The notes beneath the pieces were generated by a model. That model saw only the letters and a list, made by a program, of their open reading frames with translations. It had not been told where the DNA came from and made no database searches. A stretch of DNA of 21,755 nucleotides from the NCBI GenBank assembly GCA_023262335.1, contig JALRBE010000018.1:1-21755 (forward strand), given 5' to 3'. This DNA comes from Candidatus Saccharimonadia bacterium (GTDB taxonomy: Bacteria; Patescibacteriota; Saccharimonadia; Saccharimonadales; Saccharimonadaceae). A program made the translations under genes and the position numbers. Below, in pieces: positions 1 to 7,635 of the stretch (position 1 is its first letter; each line of letters begins with the position of its first letter).

Positions 1-1465
1 CGAGCGCGAGTGACAGCCCGTAGTCGTTTTTTTCTTCGATCGACGTCAAGCCCATCTTGCGCGCCGTTTCGACCGTCTTGCTCACGCCGACTTGCTGCAT
101 GACCTTGATAGCCGGAATGTTCAACGACCAGTCAAGCGCGTTACGTACCGTCACGTCCCCTCGGAACTTGCGATCGGCATTTTGCGGTTTATAGCCTCCG
201 CCGAAATCAGTCAGCTCGTCTTTCAGAACGGTAGCAGGAGTAATCGTTCCGTCCGCCAGGGCTTGAGCGTAGTAAATCGGCTTGAAGCTTGAGCCAGGCT
301 GCCGTAGGGACGTCGCGACGTTCACCTTGCCGAACTTCTCGTCGGTCCAGTTGTGGCTGCCGACAAGTCCTCGTACTTCACCGGTCGAAGGATCGATTGC
401 CACCGCTGCCGCGTTCGAGCCGCCGTTCCGAGTGATCGTCGGCATGTTCGCCGTGATCGCGGACTGCAACTGGCCCTGCACGTTCGCGTCAAGCGTCGTC
501 ATGACCTGATAACCACTACGCGCGACGGTTTCTTCGCCGTACTTTTCATACAACTCGTCGAGCACCATCTCGGCATAATGCGGCGCTATGCTGTCGCGGA
601 ACGGGGATTGCGGCGGTTGGTAGGCGAGCGGTTGCGCGATTGCCGCCTCTTTTTCTGCCTCGGTTATGTACCCGTTCGTCACCATCCTTCCGAGTACCGT
701 CGCTTGCCGTTCCTTGGCATACTCGGGATTGCCGCTCACCGGAGAATAAATGCTCGGCGCGGGCAACAGGCCGACGAGCATCGCCGACTGCGCCAAATCA
801 AGCTTGTCAGGTGTCGTGCCAAAATACGCCTTCGCCGCGTCTTCTATGCCAAACGCGTTCTCTCCGAAGTACACTGAGTTGAGATACATCTCAAGAATCT
901 GGTCCTTGCTGTACTTGTTCTCTATGGCAACCGCAATGGAAAACGCCTGGTACTGTCTCAGCCAGCTGCGGTTGCTCGATAGTACGGTAATCTTCGCCAG
1001 CTGCTGCGTGATGGTCGAGCCGCCAAAGCTGCCGCCTCCGTTGGCAACATAGCCGTACACGGCGCGCAGCGTGCTGAACACCGAAAATCCGCTGTGCTTG
1101 TAAAAGTCCTTGTCTTCGCTCGCGATCAGCGCATCCTTCATCGGTTTCGAAATTTGAGAAAGCGACAGCAACTCATGATGCTCAGCCCTGCCGCTGCTGT
1201 ACACTTCGGTCTTGCCGTCGTTCGCGTAGAGCACTACGCCCGTGTTATTGCGGTTCATCAACCGGTCTTGATCGGAAATGTCTTTCGCGAAGTAAAAGTA
1301 GGTCGCAAGCGGAAGAATGATCAAAAATGCCAGAATAGGCCCGCCGACCACGAGAATTCGCTTCTTCCAGCTTAGCTTACGCCACCATCTGAATCTGTGC
1401 TTCACGTGGCGCTTGACCTGCTGGCCAGCGCCGACACGCCGGGTATATTTTCCTTGACGTCGCAT
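1..1465 (-). CDS. Class A penicillin-binding protein (PBP1A-like), C-terminus cut by window edge
   Basis: Bifunctional peptidoglycan synthase: glycan polymerisation (GT51) plus transpeptidation at the outer face of the membrane. About 488 codons are visible. A basic cytoplasmic start (residues 1-35) is followed by one membrane anchor (about 36-60). The GT51 domain shows EDKDFYKHSGF (about 115-126, with the catalytic Glu) and GGSTITQQLAK (about 146-156). The transpeptidase domain shows the SxxK box as PGSSFKPIYY, with nucleophile Ser392, and an SLN box (WSLNIPA) near residue 447. The KTG box would lie beyond the edge. The ATG at 1465 is chosen because a TATAAT box ends 7 bases before it, which predicts a leaderless message; there is no Shine-Dalgarno site. 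The gene follows the MMPL exporter on the same strand, but its own promoter suggests separate transcription. Family assignment is secure; the exact PBP subclass is not. Confidence 0.93.
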   Translation of the reverse strand, partial: MRRQGKYTRRVGAGQQVKRHVKHRFRWWRKLSWKKRILVVGGPILAFLIILPLATYFYFAKDISDQDRLMNRNNTGVVLYANDGKTEVYSSGRAEHHELLSLSQISKPMKDALIASEDKDFYKHSGFSVFSTLRAVYGYVANGGGSFGGSTITQQLAKITVLSSNRSWLRQYQAFSIAVAIENKYSKDQILEMYLNSVYFGENAFGIEDAAKAYFGTTPDKLDLAQSAMLVGLLPAPSIYSPVSGNPEYAKERQATVLGRMVTNGYITEAEKEAAIAQPLAYQPPQSPFRDSIAPHYAEMVLDELYEKYGEETVARSGYQVMTTLDANVQGQLQSAITANMPTITRNGGSNAAAVAIDPSTGEVRGLVGSHNWTDEKFGKVNVATSLRQPGSSFKPIYYAQALADGTITPATVLKDELTDFGGGYKPQNADRKFRGDVTVRNALDWSLNIPAIKVMQQVGVSKTVETARKMGLTSIEEKNDYGLSLAL

Positions 1466-1472
1466 TTGTCTT

Positions 1473-1478
1473 ATTATA
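1473..1478 (-). promoter_or_regulatory. -10 box of the PBP gene (leaderless start)
   Basis: A perfect TATAAT on the minus strand is separated from the ATG at 1465 by only 7 bases, so transcription should begin at or next to the A of the start codon. No convincing -35 box is seen. Confidence 0.55.
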
Positions 1479-1493
1479 CCAAATATTCTGGCA

Positions 1494-1519
1494 CGAACCT
1501 TATAACCGTAAACGGTTCG
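1494..1519 (-). terminator. Hairpin directly after the MMPL stop codon, possible weak terminator
   Basis: CGAACC and GGTTCG form a 6-bp inverted repeat around a 14-base loop. An alternative inner stem AACCG-TTTA-CGGTT lies inside it. The element begins one base after the MMPL stop codon. It lacks a U-run, so intrinsic termination is doubtful; it might act as a 3' end stabiliser. Confidence 0.3.
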
Positions 1520-3919
1520 CTACTTTTTCGCGCTCTCTCCCTCGATCGAAACATGAGGAAGAATGCGGTCCAGCCATTTCGGCAGCCACCATGCCGCCTT
1601 GTCGAGCAAGGCCATCACCGCAGGCACCAGCGTCAAGCGCACGATGAACGCGTCCACGAATATGCCGAACGCAAGCGCGAAACCAATCGTTTGTATGGTC
1701 GCATCATGGTTCCCGACGAAGCCCGCGAAAATGGCGACCATGATGAACGCTGCCGCAACGACGACCTTACTGGCATGAGCGAACCCGCGCCGCACCGATC
1801 GCTTGGCGTCACCCGTTTCACGGTATGCTTCGTGCATGCTGGTCACCAAGAAGAACTCGTAATCCATCGCCAGTCCGAACATGATGCCAATGGTGATAAT
1901 CGGCAAGAAGCTGATAATCGGTCCGGGCGCGTCGGCGATACCGAGCCACCCCCACTGGAACACAGCCACGATGGCGCCGAACATGGCGAGTACCGACAAC
2001 AGAAAACCGATTGTCGCCTTGAGCGGCACGAGAACGGACCGGAAAGCAACGACAAGGATCACGAAGGACAAGCCTATGACGACCGCCAGATATACAGGTA
2101 ACGCGTCAGCGAGCTTGGTATCGACATCGATCTGCAGCGCGGTCGATCCGGTCACGCTGAGCGTCACGTCATCGTTCCCTGCAAGCTCGTTTTTGTTCGT
2201 GGGGTCGCGCAAAAAGTTGATAAGTTCGATTGTCTTTTGATCCGAAGGACCGAAATCAGGAATGACCTGCACCAGGCCCGACGTGCCGTCATCGGTCGCG
2301 ACGGCAGGCAATGCCGTTTTGACACCGTCCGTCTTGGCGATTTTATCGGCAACGTTCTTTAGTTGGACAAGTTTCGCGTACTGCTCGACTGACTGCTCGA
2401 CCGCAGCGAGACCAGCTGCTTTCTGCGCTTCGCCCTGTTGCTGCGCGGCCGCGATTTCGGCTTGCAGCGCCATCATTTGTTCCGGCGTCTGTACCTGTGC
2501 GGCCTTCTGTGCAAAGACGGCCTGTTGCTGGGCGGTCGCGGTCACTACCTGCTGGTCGAACTGCGCCATGCCCTGCGCACGAACCGCCGCTTTGTCCGCG
2601 TCGCTCACTTCAGGCAGGCCGTCGACGACGACGATAAGCGGCGCGTTAAATCCTGCGCCGAAACCTTTGGCAAGCAAATCGTAGGCGCGGCGTTGCGTTG
2701 AATCCTGCGCCGCGTATTCGTCGGTTGGAAGGCCGAGTCGCAAGTCCTTCGCCGGCAAGGCCATCAGCCCGATCGCCAGTACGCCAACTGCTAGCACGAC
2801 GGCAGGGAACTTGGTAATAAGAACGCCCCAGCGGTACCAGAACGTCGTACGCTTGGCGTGATGGTTCTCATGCGCGCCCTTCTTTTGCGCGCGAACGATC
2901 GCTTGGCGTTCCCGTCGCGAGAATCCCCATTTGCCAACGAGCCGCAGCAACGATGGCACGAGAGTGATGGCGACGAGCGCCGCGATGGCAATTGCTGCCG
3001 CTGCCGTCAGACCCATCGTCGTCATGAACGGTATCTGCACGACGCTCAGCGCGGCGAGCGCGATAATGACAGTCAAAGCGGCGAACACCACCGCGTTGCC
3101 TGCAGTACCGATCGCTTTCGCGGCGGCATCGGCAAAAGAGAATCCTTCGTGGACGTACGTGCGGTACCTGTTAATGATGAACAGCGAATAATCAATGCCG
3201 ACGGCAAGGCCAAGCATGATAGCGAGCACCGGAGTGGTCGAACCTATCTCCATGACCTGGCTGAGCGAAAACAATCCTGCCATGCTGACGCCGACGGCGA
3301 CAAGCGCGGTCAATAGCGGCATGCCAGCGGCGATGAGCGACCCAAGTGTCACGGCAAGCACCACCAGGGCTATGACAAGCCCGACTATTTCGCCCGCGCC
3401 GATGAACTCGCTTGGCGCTCGCTGGACTATGTCACCGCCCATTTCAACCTGAAGCCCGCCCGTGCGCGCGTCTTCGACCACAGTGCCAACGGCGTCGATG
3501 AGTCCGTCGGACACGTTGCCGGTGCCGCTCTTCAGCTGGAGCTGCGTGTACGCGATCGTCTTGTCCTTGGAAATCGCCGTTACGTTCGTGAACGGGTCAA
3601 CGGCTTGCGATACACCGTCGATTTTCGAAAGCTTGTCGGTACTGGCAACTATCGCCTGCTTGTATTCGTCGATTGTTTTGCCTTCGGGCGCTGCGAAGAC
3701 GACGCGTGCGGACCCTGCGCCGGCATCCGGGAACAACTCGCCCATGCGGTCAAGCGCTTTTTGCGCCTCCGTACCAGGAATCGAAATGGACGACGACGTC
3801 GGTTTTATGAACTGGCTTGCCGTTATGCCAAGTACCGCCAGCGTCACGAGCCAAATGCTTATGACCAGAAACGGCCGTTTGAATGAAAAGATTCCGAGTC
3901 GATGAAGAAAATTACCCAT
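1520..3919 (-). CDS. MMPL/RND-family transporter
   Basis: A large inner-membrane exporter of the MMPL branch of the RND superfamily; members are proton-driven and move lipids, peptides or drugs. The substrate cannot be told here. The 799-residue protein has the duplicated layout: one TM (about 14-34), a large external loop, five TMs (about 180-330) with GIDYSLFIINRYR near 240, TM7 near 375-395, a second external loop, then five TMs with GLAMDYEFF near 680. The second loop contains a Gln/Ala-rich, probably coiled-coil stretch at about 460-520. The start at 3919 is preferred over an upstream in-frame ATG at 3940 because a TATACT box lies 8 bases before it and the upstream start would overlap that box. 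A 12-bp palindrome lies in the promoter spacer. ruvC is 41 bases upstream on the same strand. Confidence 0.92.
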   Translation of the reverse strand: MGNFLHRLGIFSFKRPFLVISIWLVTLAVLGITASQFIKPTSSSISIPGTEAQKALDRMGELFPDAGAGSARVVFAAPEGKTIDEYKQAIVASTDKLSKIDGVSQAVDPFTNVTAISKDKTIAYTQLQLKSGTGNVSDGLIDAVGTVVEDARTGGLQVEMGGDIVQRAPSEFIGAGEIVGLVIALVVLAVTLGSLIAAGMPLLTALVAVGVSMAGLFSLSQVMEIGSTTPVLAIMLGLAVGIDYSLFIINRYRTYVHEGFSFADAAAKAIGTAGNAVVFAALTVIIALAALSVVQIPFMTTMGLTAAAAIAIAALVAITLVPSLLRLVGKWGFSRRERQAIVRAQKKGAHENHHAKRTTFWYRWGVLITKFPAVVLAVGVLAIGLMALPAKDLRLGLPTDEYAAQDSTQRRAYDLLAKGFGAGFNAPLIVVVDGLPEVSDADKAAVRAQGMAQFDQQVVTATAQQQAVFAQKAAQVQTPEQMMALQAEIAAAQQQGEAQKAAGLAAVEQSVEQYAKLVQLKNVADKIAKTDGVKTALPAVATDDGTSGLVQVIPDFGPSDQKTIELINFLRDPTNKNELAGNDDVTLSVTGSTALQIDVDTKLADALPVYLAVVIGLSFVILVVAFRSVLVPLKATIGFLLSVLAMFGAIVAVFQWGWLGIADAPGPIISFLPIITIGIMFGLAMDYEFFLVTSMHEAYRETGDAKRSVRRGFAHASKVVVAAAFIMVAIFAGFVGNHDATIQTIGFALAFGIFVDAFIVRLTLVPAVMALLDKAAWWLPKWLDRILPHVSIEGESAKK

Positions 3920-3927
3920 ATGCACCC

Positions 3928-3933
3928 AGTATA
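3928..3933 (-). promoter_or_regulatory. -10 box of the MMPL gene (leaderless start)
   Basis: TATACT on the minus strand ends 8 bases before the ATG at 3919. The -35 region is not recognisable; a GC-rich palindrome occupies the spacer. Confidence 0.5.
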
Positions 3934-3940
3934 GCGTCAA

Positions 3941-3952
3941 ACGGCGCGCCGT
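3941..3952. promoter_or_regulatory. 12-bp perfect palindrome in the MMPL promoter
   Basis: ACGGCGCGCCGT is its own reverse complement and sits 7 bases upstream of the -10 box, where a repressor would block polymerase. No regulator gene is adjacent. In a window this size a few 12-bp palindromes are expected by chance, so this is a candidate operator only. Confidence 0.25.
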
Positions 3953-3959
3953 ACCATCG

Positions 3960-4436
3960 CTAGACGCGCCGCGACATCATGAAATGAGTGATCGCCGCCG
4001 CCAAAGCGTCGGCGCAGTCGTCCGGCTTCGGTACTTCCGTCAAGCCGAGCTGGATACGGACCATTTCTTGCACTTGCTTCTTGTCCGCCTTGCCATAGCC
4101 GGTCAGCGTCTGTTTTATTTGCTGCGGCGTGTATTCCGCGATTGGCAAACGCGCCCTCCTGCCAGTCAGCATCGCGACGCCACGGGCCTGCGCCACGCTG
4201 ATCGCCGTCGTCACGTTCTGCGAAAAGAACAGTTTTTCTATCGACATGACCTCGGGTTTGGTCTCCGCGATGATTTCGGTCAGACCGTCAAATATCTCTT
4301 CCAACCGTTCATCTATGGGCGTATGGGCGGGCGTCGTTATGACACCCCCCGTTACGAGACGTGTTTTGTTTTTCGTGACGTCAACCACGCCAAAGCCTAG
4401 TATGCCCGTCCCCGGGTCTATGCCGATGATTCTCAT
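3960..4436 (-). CDS. ruvC: Crossover junction endodeoxyribonuclease RuvC
   Basis: Resolves Holliday junctions as a dimer with RuvAB during recombination and repair. At 158 residues it has the usual family length. Acidic metal ligands are visible at Asp7 (in IGIDPGTG), Glu67 (MSIEKLFF), Asp140 and Asp143 (DDCADALAAA). The C-terminal half carries the Gly/Ala-rich ARGVAMLTG segment and the YTPQQIKQTLTGYGKADK substrate loop. The start at 4436 gives the standard MRIIGIDPG beginning and lies 6 bases after a TATACT box; a longer in-frame start at 4466 would put codons upstream of the promoter. ruvAB is not in the window; yebC, often its neighbour elsewhere, lies 5 kb away. Confidence 0.97.
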   Translation of the reverse strand: MRIIGIDPGTGILGFGVVDVTKNKTRLVTGGVITTPAHTPIDERLEEIFDGLTEIIAETKPEVMSIEKLFFSQNVTTAISVAQARGVAMLTGRRARLPIAEYTPQQIKQTLTGYGKADKKQVQEMVRIQLGLTEVPKPDDCADALAAAITHFMMSRRV

Positions 4437-4442
4437 ATATAA

Positions 4443-4448
4443 AGTATA
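4443..4448 (-). promoter_or_regulatory. -10 box of ruvC (leaderless start)
   Basis: TATACT on the minus strand ends 6 bases before the ruvC ATG. It is back-to-back with the plus-strand promoter at 4455-4483, so the two polymerases would compete for the same DNA face. Confidence 0.55.
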
Positions 4449-4454
4449 CCGTAC

Positions 4455-4483
4455 TTGACTTTTCATATTTTTTATGCTAAAAT
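4455..4483 (+). promoter_or_regulatory. Sigma70-type promoter, plus strand
   Basis: TTGACT (4455-4460), a 17-base spacer and TAAAAT (4478-4483) make a near-consensus promoter. It drives the small gene at 4542 and diverges from ruvC. A four-codon ATG-GTA-TGC-ATG-TAG mini-ORF starts only 6 bases after the -10 box (4490-4504). Confidence 0.7.
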
Positions 4484-4541
4484 GTATTTATGGTATGCAT
4501 GTAGATTCGCTGCATGTCGACAACCCGAAAGGTGATACCAC

Positions 4542-4784
4542 GTGAGCACAGACAACTCAGCAGGCAAGCCAGTCACGGTCGACATGGCCCTGCAATGCCT
4601 GACACCCAGCACCATCGAGACATTGCGCTACCTGGCCGACAAGCCAGACAACATCACTACGGCAACGCTGTCGCGGCTTCCTCTCGGTTCGCGCACCGCC
4701 GTGCGCGAGTTGGGAATCACGACGGAAGCCAATGAGCTGACGACGCTTGGGCACGATGTCATCGCGGCCATCGTCAAGCAGTGA
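4542..4784 (+). CDS. Small protein of unknown function, possible winged-helix fold
   Basis: I do not recognise this 80-residue protein. It begins at GTG, supported by a Shine-Dalgarno-like GAAAGGTG 7 bases upstream. It is soluble, with no signal or membrane segment. The pattern TIETLRYLAD, then ATLSRLPLGSRTAVRELGI, then LTTLGHDVIAAI resembles the helix-turn-helix-wing order of small winged-helix DNA-binding proteins, but this is a visual impression only. It is a self-contained monocistronic unit: strong promoter at 4455, a leader of about 50 bases, and an intrinsic terminator just after the stop. It is divergent from ruvC. Confidence 0.7.
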   Translation: MSTDNSAGKPVTVDMALQCLTPSTIETLRYLADKPDNITTATLSRLPLGSRTAVRELGITTEANELTTLGHDVIAAIVKQ

Positions 4785-4793
4785 CAACTCATT

Positions 4794-4837
4794 GCGCCGC
4801 GCCCTACCACCAGGTAGAGCGCGGCGCTTTTCTTTTG
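4794..4837 (+). terminator. Intrinsic terminator between convergent genes
   Basis: A 9-bp GC stem (GCGCCGCGC with GCGCGGCGC), one mismatch, five more pairs (CTACC with GGTAG) and an ACCA loop are followed by TTTTCTTTT. It ends the plus-strand gene at 4542-4784. It also lies just beyond the stop of the minus-strand reductase gene, though without a U-run in that direction. Confidence 0.93.
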
Positions 4838-4839
4838 CT

Positions 4840-6300
4840 TTAGTAGCCGCTGAATTCGTCGACTTTCACGTTTTTTACGCCCATTGCCTTGACGATCTTG
4901 CGGGTCGCCGCCACCATTGCCGGCGCGCCCGAAACGTACACCGTCGGGTTCGTCGAAACGTCAATGAGTCCGCCGAGTACGTCCGCGTCGAGGCGTCCTT
5001 TCACGTACTTCCAGTCAGAGTCGGGCAGGACGCCGTCATCCGGCGACACTACCGTCACGTCCGCCGCATGATGCGCGAGTTGTTGCGCGAACGCGATGTC
5101 GTCCGTGTTGGCGACCGCATAAATGATTGTTAACGGCCTGTTCGATGACATGGCATAACTCACGAACGGCGTGATACCAATGCCTCCGGCAATACAAACG
5201 ACGGGCACGTCTTTGTCGGCTGGCAGCACGAAATCACCGGCAATCCGCGTCGCGTGCAGCGTCGTTCCGGGCTTCATGTTCATAAGCACCCGTTTGAAAC
5301 TGCTTGGTCTCGTCGGTATCCTGGTTCCGAAGCTTATTTGGTCGTCGCCCGGGCTACCGACGATACTGAAAACCCGGCGGTGTCCACGACTATCGGCGTT
5401 TTCGTGAACCAAAGTCACTTCAGCGTACTGGCCCGGCTCGAACGTCAATCCGTTCGTATCGAACGTGAAATCATAGGCGGTCTCGCCCATTTGCTTCTTG
5501 CCGACGAATCGGAGTTTGACCGCGCGCCGTTGGCCAAACCACCAGGCGACCGCATTGCCGATCACGAGCGCCAGCGCGGGCGTCATCGTCAGGCGGCCAT
5601 ACTGCAGCGGCAACGTCATAAGCAAGCCGACCGTCGCCGCGACCGCGTACTGCTGAGCGAGCCGCGGCGGCAACGTGAGCGGTTCCGTCAGCATGATGGC
5701 GCCGACGAAAAGCAGCGGCCAGGAAACGAGCGTCGTGACGGGATCGGTGCCCTGCACGAACAGCGACACGGCGGCGACGACCACGAAAAGCAGCGACACG
5801 AACTGCTTTTTCGTTCGGCGCATGATGAGGAATCCGGCAACGAGGGTCGCTGGTATCATGGCAGGCGTCGCCACCCACCAACCGGCATACGCCAGGCCGC
5901 CAACGCTCGCGATGACGACCGCGATCGCGGCCGGGTTGAAAACGTGCCGTCCGCGAGGAGCGATCACGTACTTCGATGCCATCGCGATCACGGCAACGAG
6001 CGCGAGCTTCGCGAATCCAAGCGCGTCATCCGGCGGAACGAACAGAAACGACAAAATCAGTCCCGTGATCCATGCCGACTCGCTGTGCGGCCGAATGCTG
6101 AACAGCCAACCGAACAGGCGGTTCGACCCGTACGAAACACTTCCAAGAACGGCTACCGATACCAGATACTGCCATGGAACGATTTCGATCGTACCTGCGA
6201 ACATCAGTACTAACGCGACCGCGGCAAGAACAAGCAAGCTGAACAATACGAGCCTATACATCGTTATGCGACCAAGACGCTCATCGAGCCAATCCATCAT
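4840..6300 (-). CDS. NqrB/RnfD-like membrane protein fused to FAD/NAD(P)H reductase domain
   Basis: A 486-residue fusion. Residues about 15-240 are a multi-pass membrane domain like NqrB/RnfD, with the family motif GRHVFNPAAIAV. Residues about 258-486 form a ferredoxin-NADP-reductase-type module: GQYAEVTL and RRVFSIVGSP for FAD, AGGIGITPF for the nucleotide loop, VYVSGAPAMV near the end and a C-terminal FSGY aromatic cap. The layout suggests NAD(P)H oxidation in the cytosol with electrons passed through the membrane, presumably to the FMN-binding protein of the same operon. I see no SGAT-type covalent FMN site in the membrane half. Its ATG overlaps the ApbE stop by 4 bases (ATGA), so translation is coupled. 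Electron direction and final acceptor are inference. Confidence 0.88.
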   Translation of the reverse strand: MMDWLDERLGRITMYRLVLFSLLVLAAVALVLMFAGTIEIVPWQYLVSVAVLGSVSYGSNRLFGWLFSIRPHSESAWITGLILSFLFVPPDDALGFAKLALVAVIAMASKYVIAPRGRHVFNPAAIAVVIASVGGLAYAGWWVATPAMIPATLVAGFLIMRRTKKQFVSLLFVVVAAVSLFVQGTDPVTTLVSWPLLFVGAIMLTEPLTLPPRLAQQYAVAATVGLLMTLPLQYGRLTMTPALALVIGNAVAWWFGQRRAVKLRFVGKKQMGETAYDFTFDTNGLTFEPGQYAEVTLVHENADSRGHRRVFSIVGSPGDDQISFGTRIPTRPSSFKRVLMNMKPGTTLHATRIAGDFVLPADKDVPVVCIAGGIGITPFVSYAMSSNRPLTIIYAVANTDDIAFAQQLAHHAADVTVVSPDDGVLPDSDWKYVKGRLDADVLGGLIDVSTNPTVYVSGAPAMVAATRKIVKAMGVKNVKVDEFSGY

Positions 6301-7160
6301 ACGTACAATTCTCCCATAAAACCCGCGGAACGTTCAACCGTACCGTCACGCAGCAAGCGGACGAACTCGAAGTCCCATTCACGCAGTCGCGCGGCAGGCA
6401 CGAAAAACAGCGCGGTCGCCAGGCCGTCAGCAAGCATCGCGGACGACGCGACGACCCAGGTCGCCACGACGTCGTCGACAGGTTTCGCCGTGCGCGGGTC
6501 GACGACATGATGCCACTCGCCCCACGCCCGGCGGTTCGTCGCCGACGCGCAGAGGCTCGCGTCGCTCACGTGTGCCACGCCGATCACCTCGCTCGAGTCA
6601 TAAGGATTCTCCAAACCGACTTGCTCGCTGATTCCCCGTGCCAGCATGTCCCCGCTCGCGTCGACGACGAACGATGCATGCCCATTGCTTTCGAGGATAC
6701 GCGCGACGATATCCACCAACCTGCCCTTGCCGGCCGCGCCGAAGTCCAACAGCACCGGGCGGTCGGCACGAAGCGTCGTGCCATTCCAAGCGGCCACCTC
6801 GTTCCAGCCAGGCACTGGGCGGGCGCCAGAATCCTCGAACGAATATTCTTTGTCGTACCCGGCCGCAGCAAGGATTTCGCCCGCGAGCGGAGAAACGGCA
6901 CCGTCGGTCACGGCGTACAGACGGTCATAGAAGCCAAGCAGCGCATCGGCGCCCTCAGGAAACTCGTAAGCGCCCGCCTTGTCCGCGATAGACGAAACCA
7001 AAGAATCGTCGCGAAACCGAGAATACGTATGGTCGAACTCCTCTATGTTCTTGGCAATATCGTCACGAATCACGCCCAAGGGCCGCTCGGTCTCCACGGA
7101 CCACGTCGTCCCTATGGCATCGAAGGTCCATTTATGCCTGAGCTTGGGATTCGATGTCAT
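6297..7160 (-). CDS. apbE: ApbE-family FAD:protein FMN transferase
   Basis: Transfers FMN from FAD to a Thr/Ser of a target protein, here presumably the FMN-binding protein encoded just upstream. The 287-residue protein shows the family features: an N-terminal FDAIGTTWSV, YSRFRDDSLVSSI, DFGAAGKGRLVD, VVDASGDM (usual form NxGGD), HHVDPRTAKPV and ASSAMLADGLATALFF with the Mg2+-site Asp. Most ApbE proteins are exported lipoproteins; this one has no signal peptide or lipobox from its start at 7160, so it appears cytoplasmic. The start lies inside the last codons of the upstream gene (29-base overlap) with no clear Shine-Dalgarno site, which points to coupled translation. Its end overlaps the next gene by 4 bases. 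Confidence 0.92.
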   Translation of the reverse strand: MTSNPKLRHKWTFDAIGTTWSVETERPLGVIRDDIAKNIEEFDHTYSRFRDDSLVSSIADKAGAYEFPEGADALLGFYDRLYAVTDGAVSPLAGEILAAAGYDKEYSFEDSGARPVPGWNEVAAWNGTTLRADRPVLLDFGAAGKGRLVDIVARILESNGHASFVVDASGDMLARGISEQVGLENPYDSSEVIGVAHVSDASLCASATNRRAWGEWHHVVDPRTAKPVDDVVATWVVASSAMLADGLATALFFVPAARLREWDFEFVRLLRDGTVERSAGFMGELYV

Positions 7161-7623
7161 CGATGGCGTTGTTAAAGCCGTTCGGCGTCAATGACGATCC
7201 GGCCACGCGGGTCAACGAGACCTCGCTGATTTTTTTGCCGACCACCTGAGATTTGAACGCCGAAGAGAACTTGCTTTGATAGCTTTCCGCCTCCCCTGCG
7301 CTCGCGTGCTGCTCAACGCTAGCGTCCGTAATGACGCCGTCGCTCAGGGTGACCGTCACGCCTATCGACTCCCGGCCACCCGGGGTCTGGTATGATCCGT
7401 CAGCGCTATAAGTTCCATCTTTGAACTCGCCCGATTCCTCAACCGTATCCGAAGTACCCGCCGATGGCGAGGCCGACGTGCTCGGGGTCGTCGTCGCGAC
7501 AGAGTCCGATTCCGTCTGGTTGTTGTTATTGCTCAGCACTATCACGGCCGTCGCCGCGATGGCAATAAGCGCAACGACGATAATTCCAATGATCGCTTTG
7601 TTCGGGGAGTTCGATGATTCCAT
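7132..7623 (-). CDS. Membrane-anchored FMN-binding domain protein
   Basis: Extracytoplasmic flavin carrier, 163 residues. A short start (1-8), one membrane helix (9-31), a Ser/Thr-rich linker (about 32-65) and an FMN_bind domain (about 66-163) related to RnfG/NqrC. The flavin-attachment region reads TRVAGSSLTPNGF; relative to the usual (S/T)GA(T/S) box the acceptor position is Ser144, not Thr. It is the first gene of a three-gene operon with ApbE and the NqrB-reductase fusion, which fits a flavin relay at the cell surface. The ATG at 7623 lies 6 bases after a TATACT box that itself abuts the stop codon of the upstream surface-protein gene. Confidence 0.85.
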   Translation of the reverse strand: MESSNSPNKAIIGIIVVALIAIAATAVIVLSNNNNQTESDSVATTTPSTSASPSAGTSDTVEESGEFKDGTYSADGSYQTPGGRESIGVTVTLSDGVITDASVEQHASAGEAESYQSKFSSAFKSQVVGKKISEVSLTRVAGSSLTPNGFNNAIDDIESQAQA

Positions 7624-7629
7624 ATAATA

Positions 7630-7635
7630 AGTATA
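7630..7635 (-). promoter_or_regulatory. -10 box of the flavin redox operon (leaderless start)
   Basis: TATACT on the minus strand lies directly after the TAG stop of the lamin-tail gene and 6 bases before the ATG at 7623. Confidence 0.5.
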
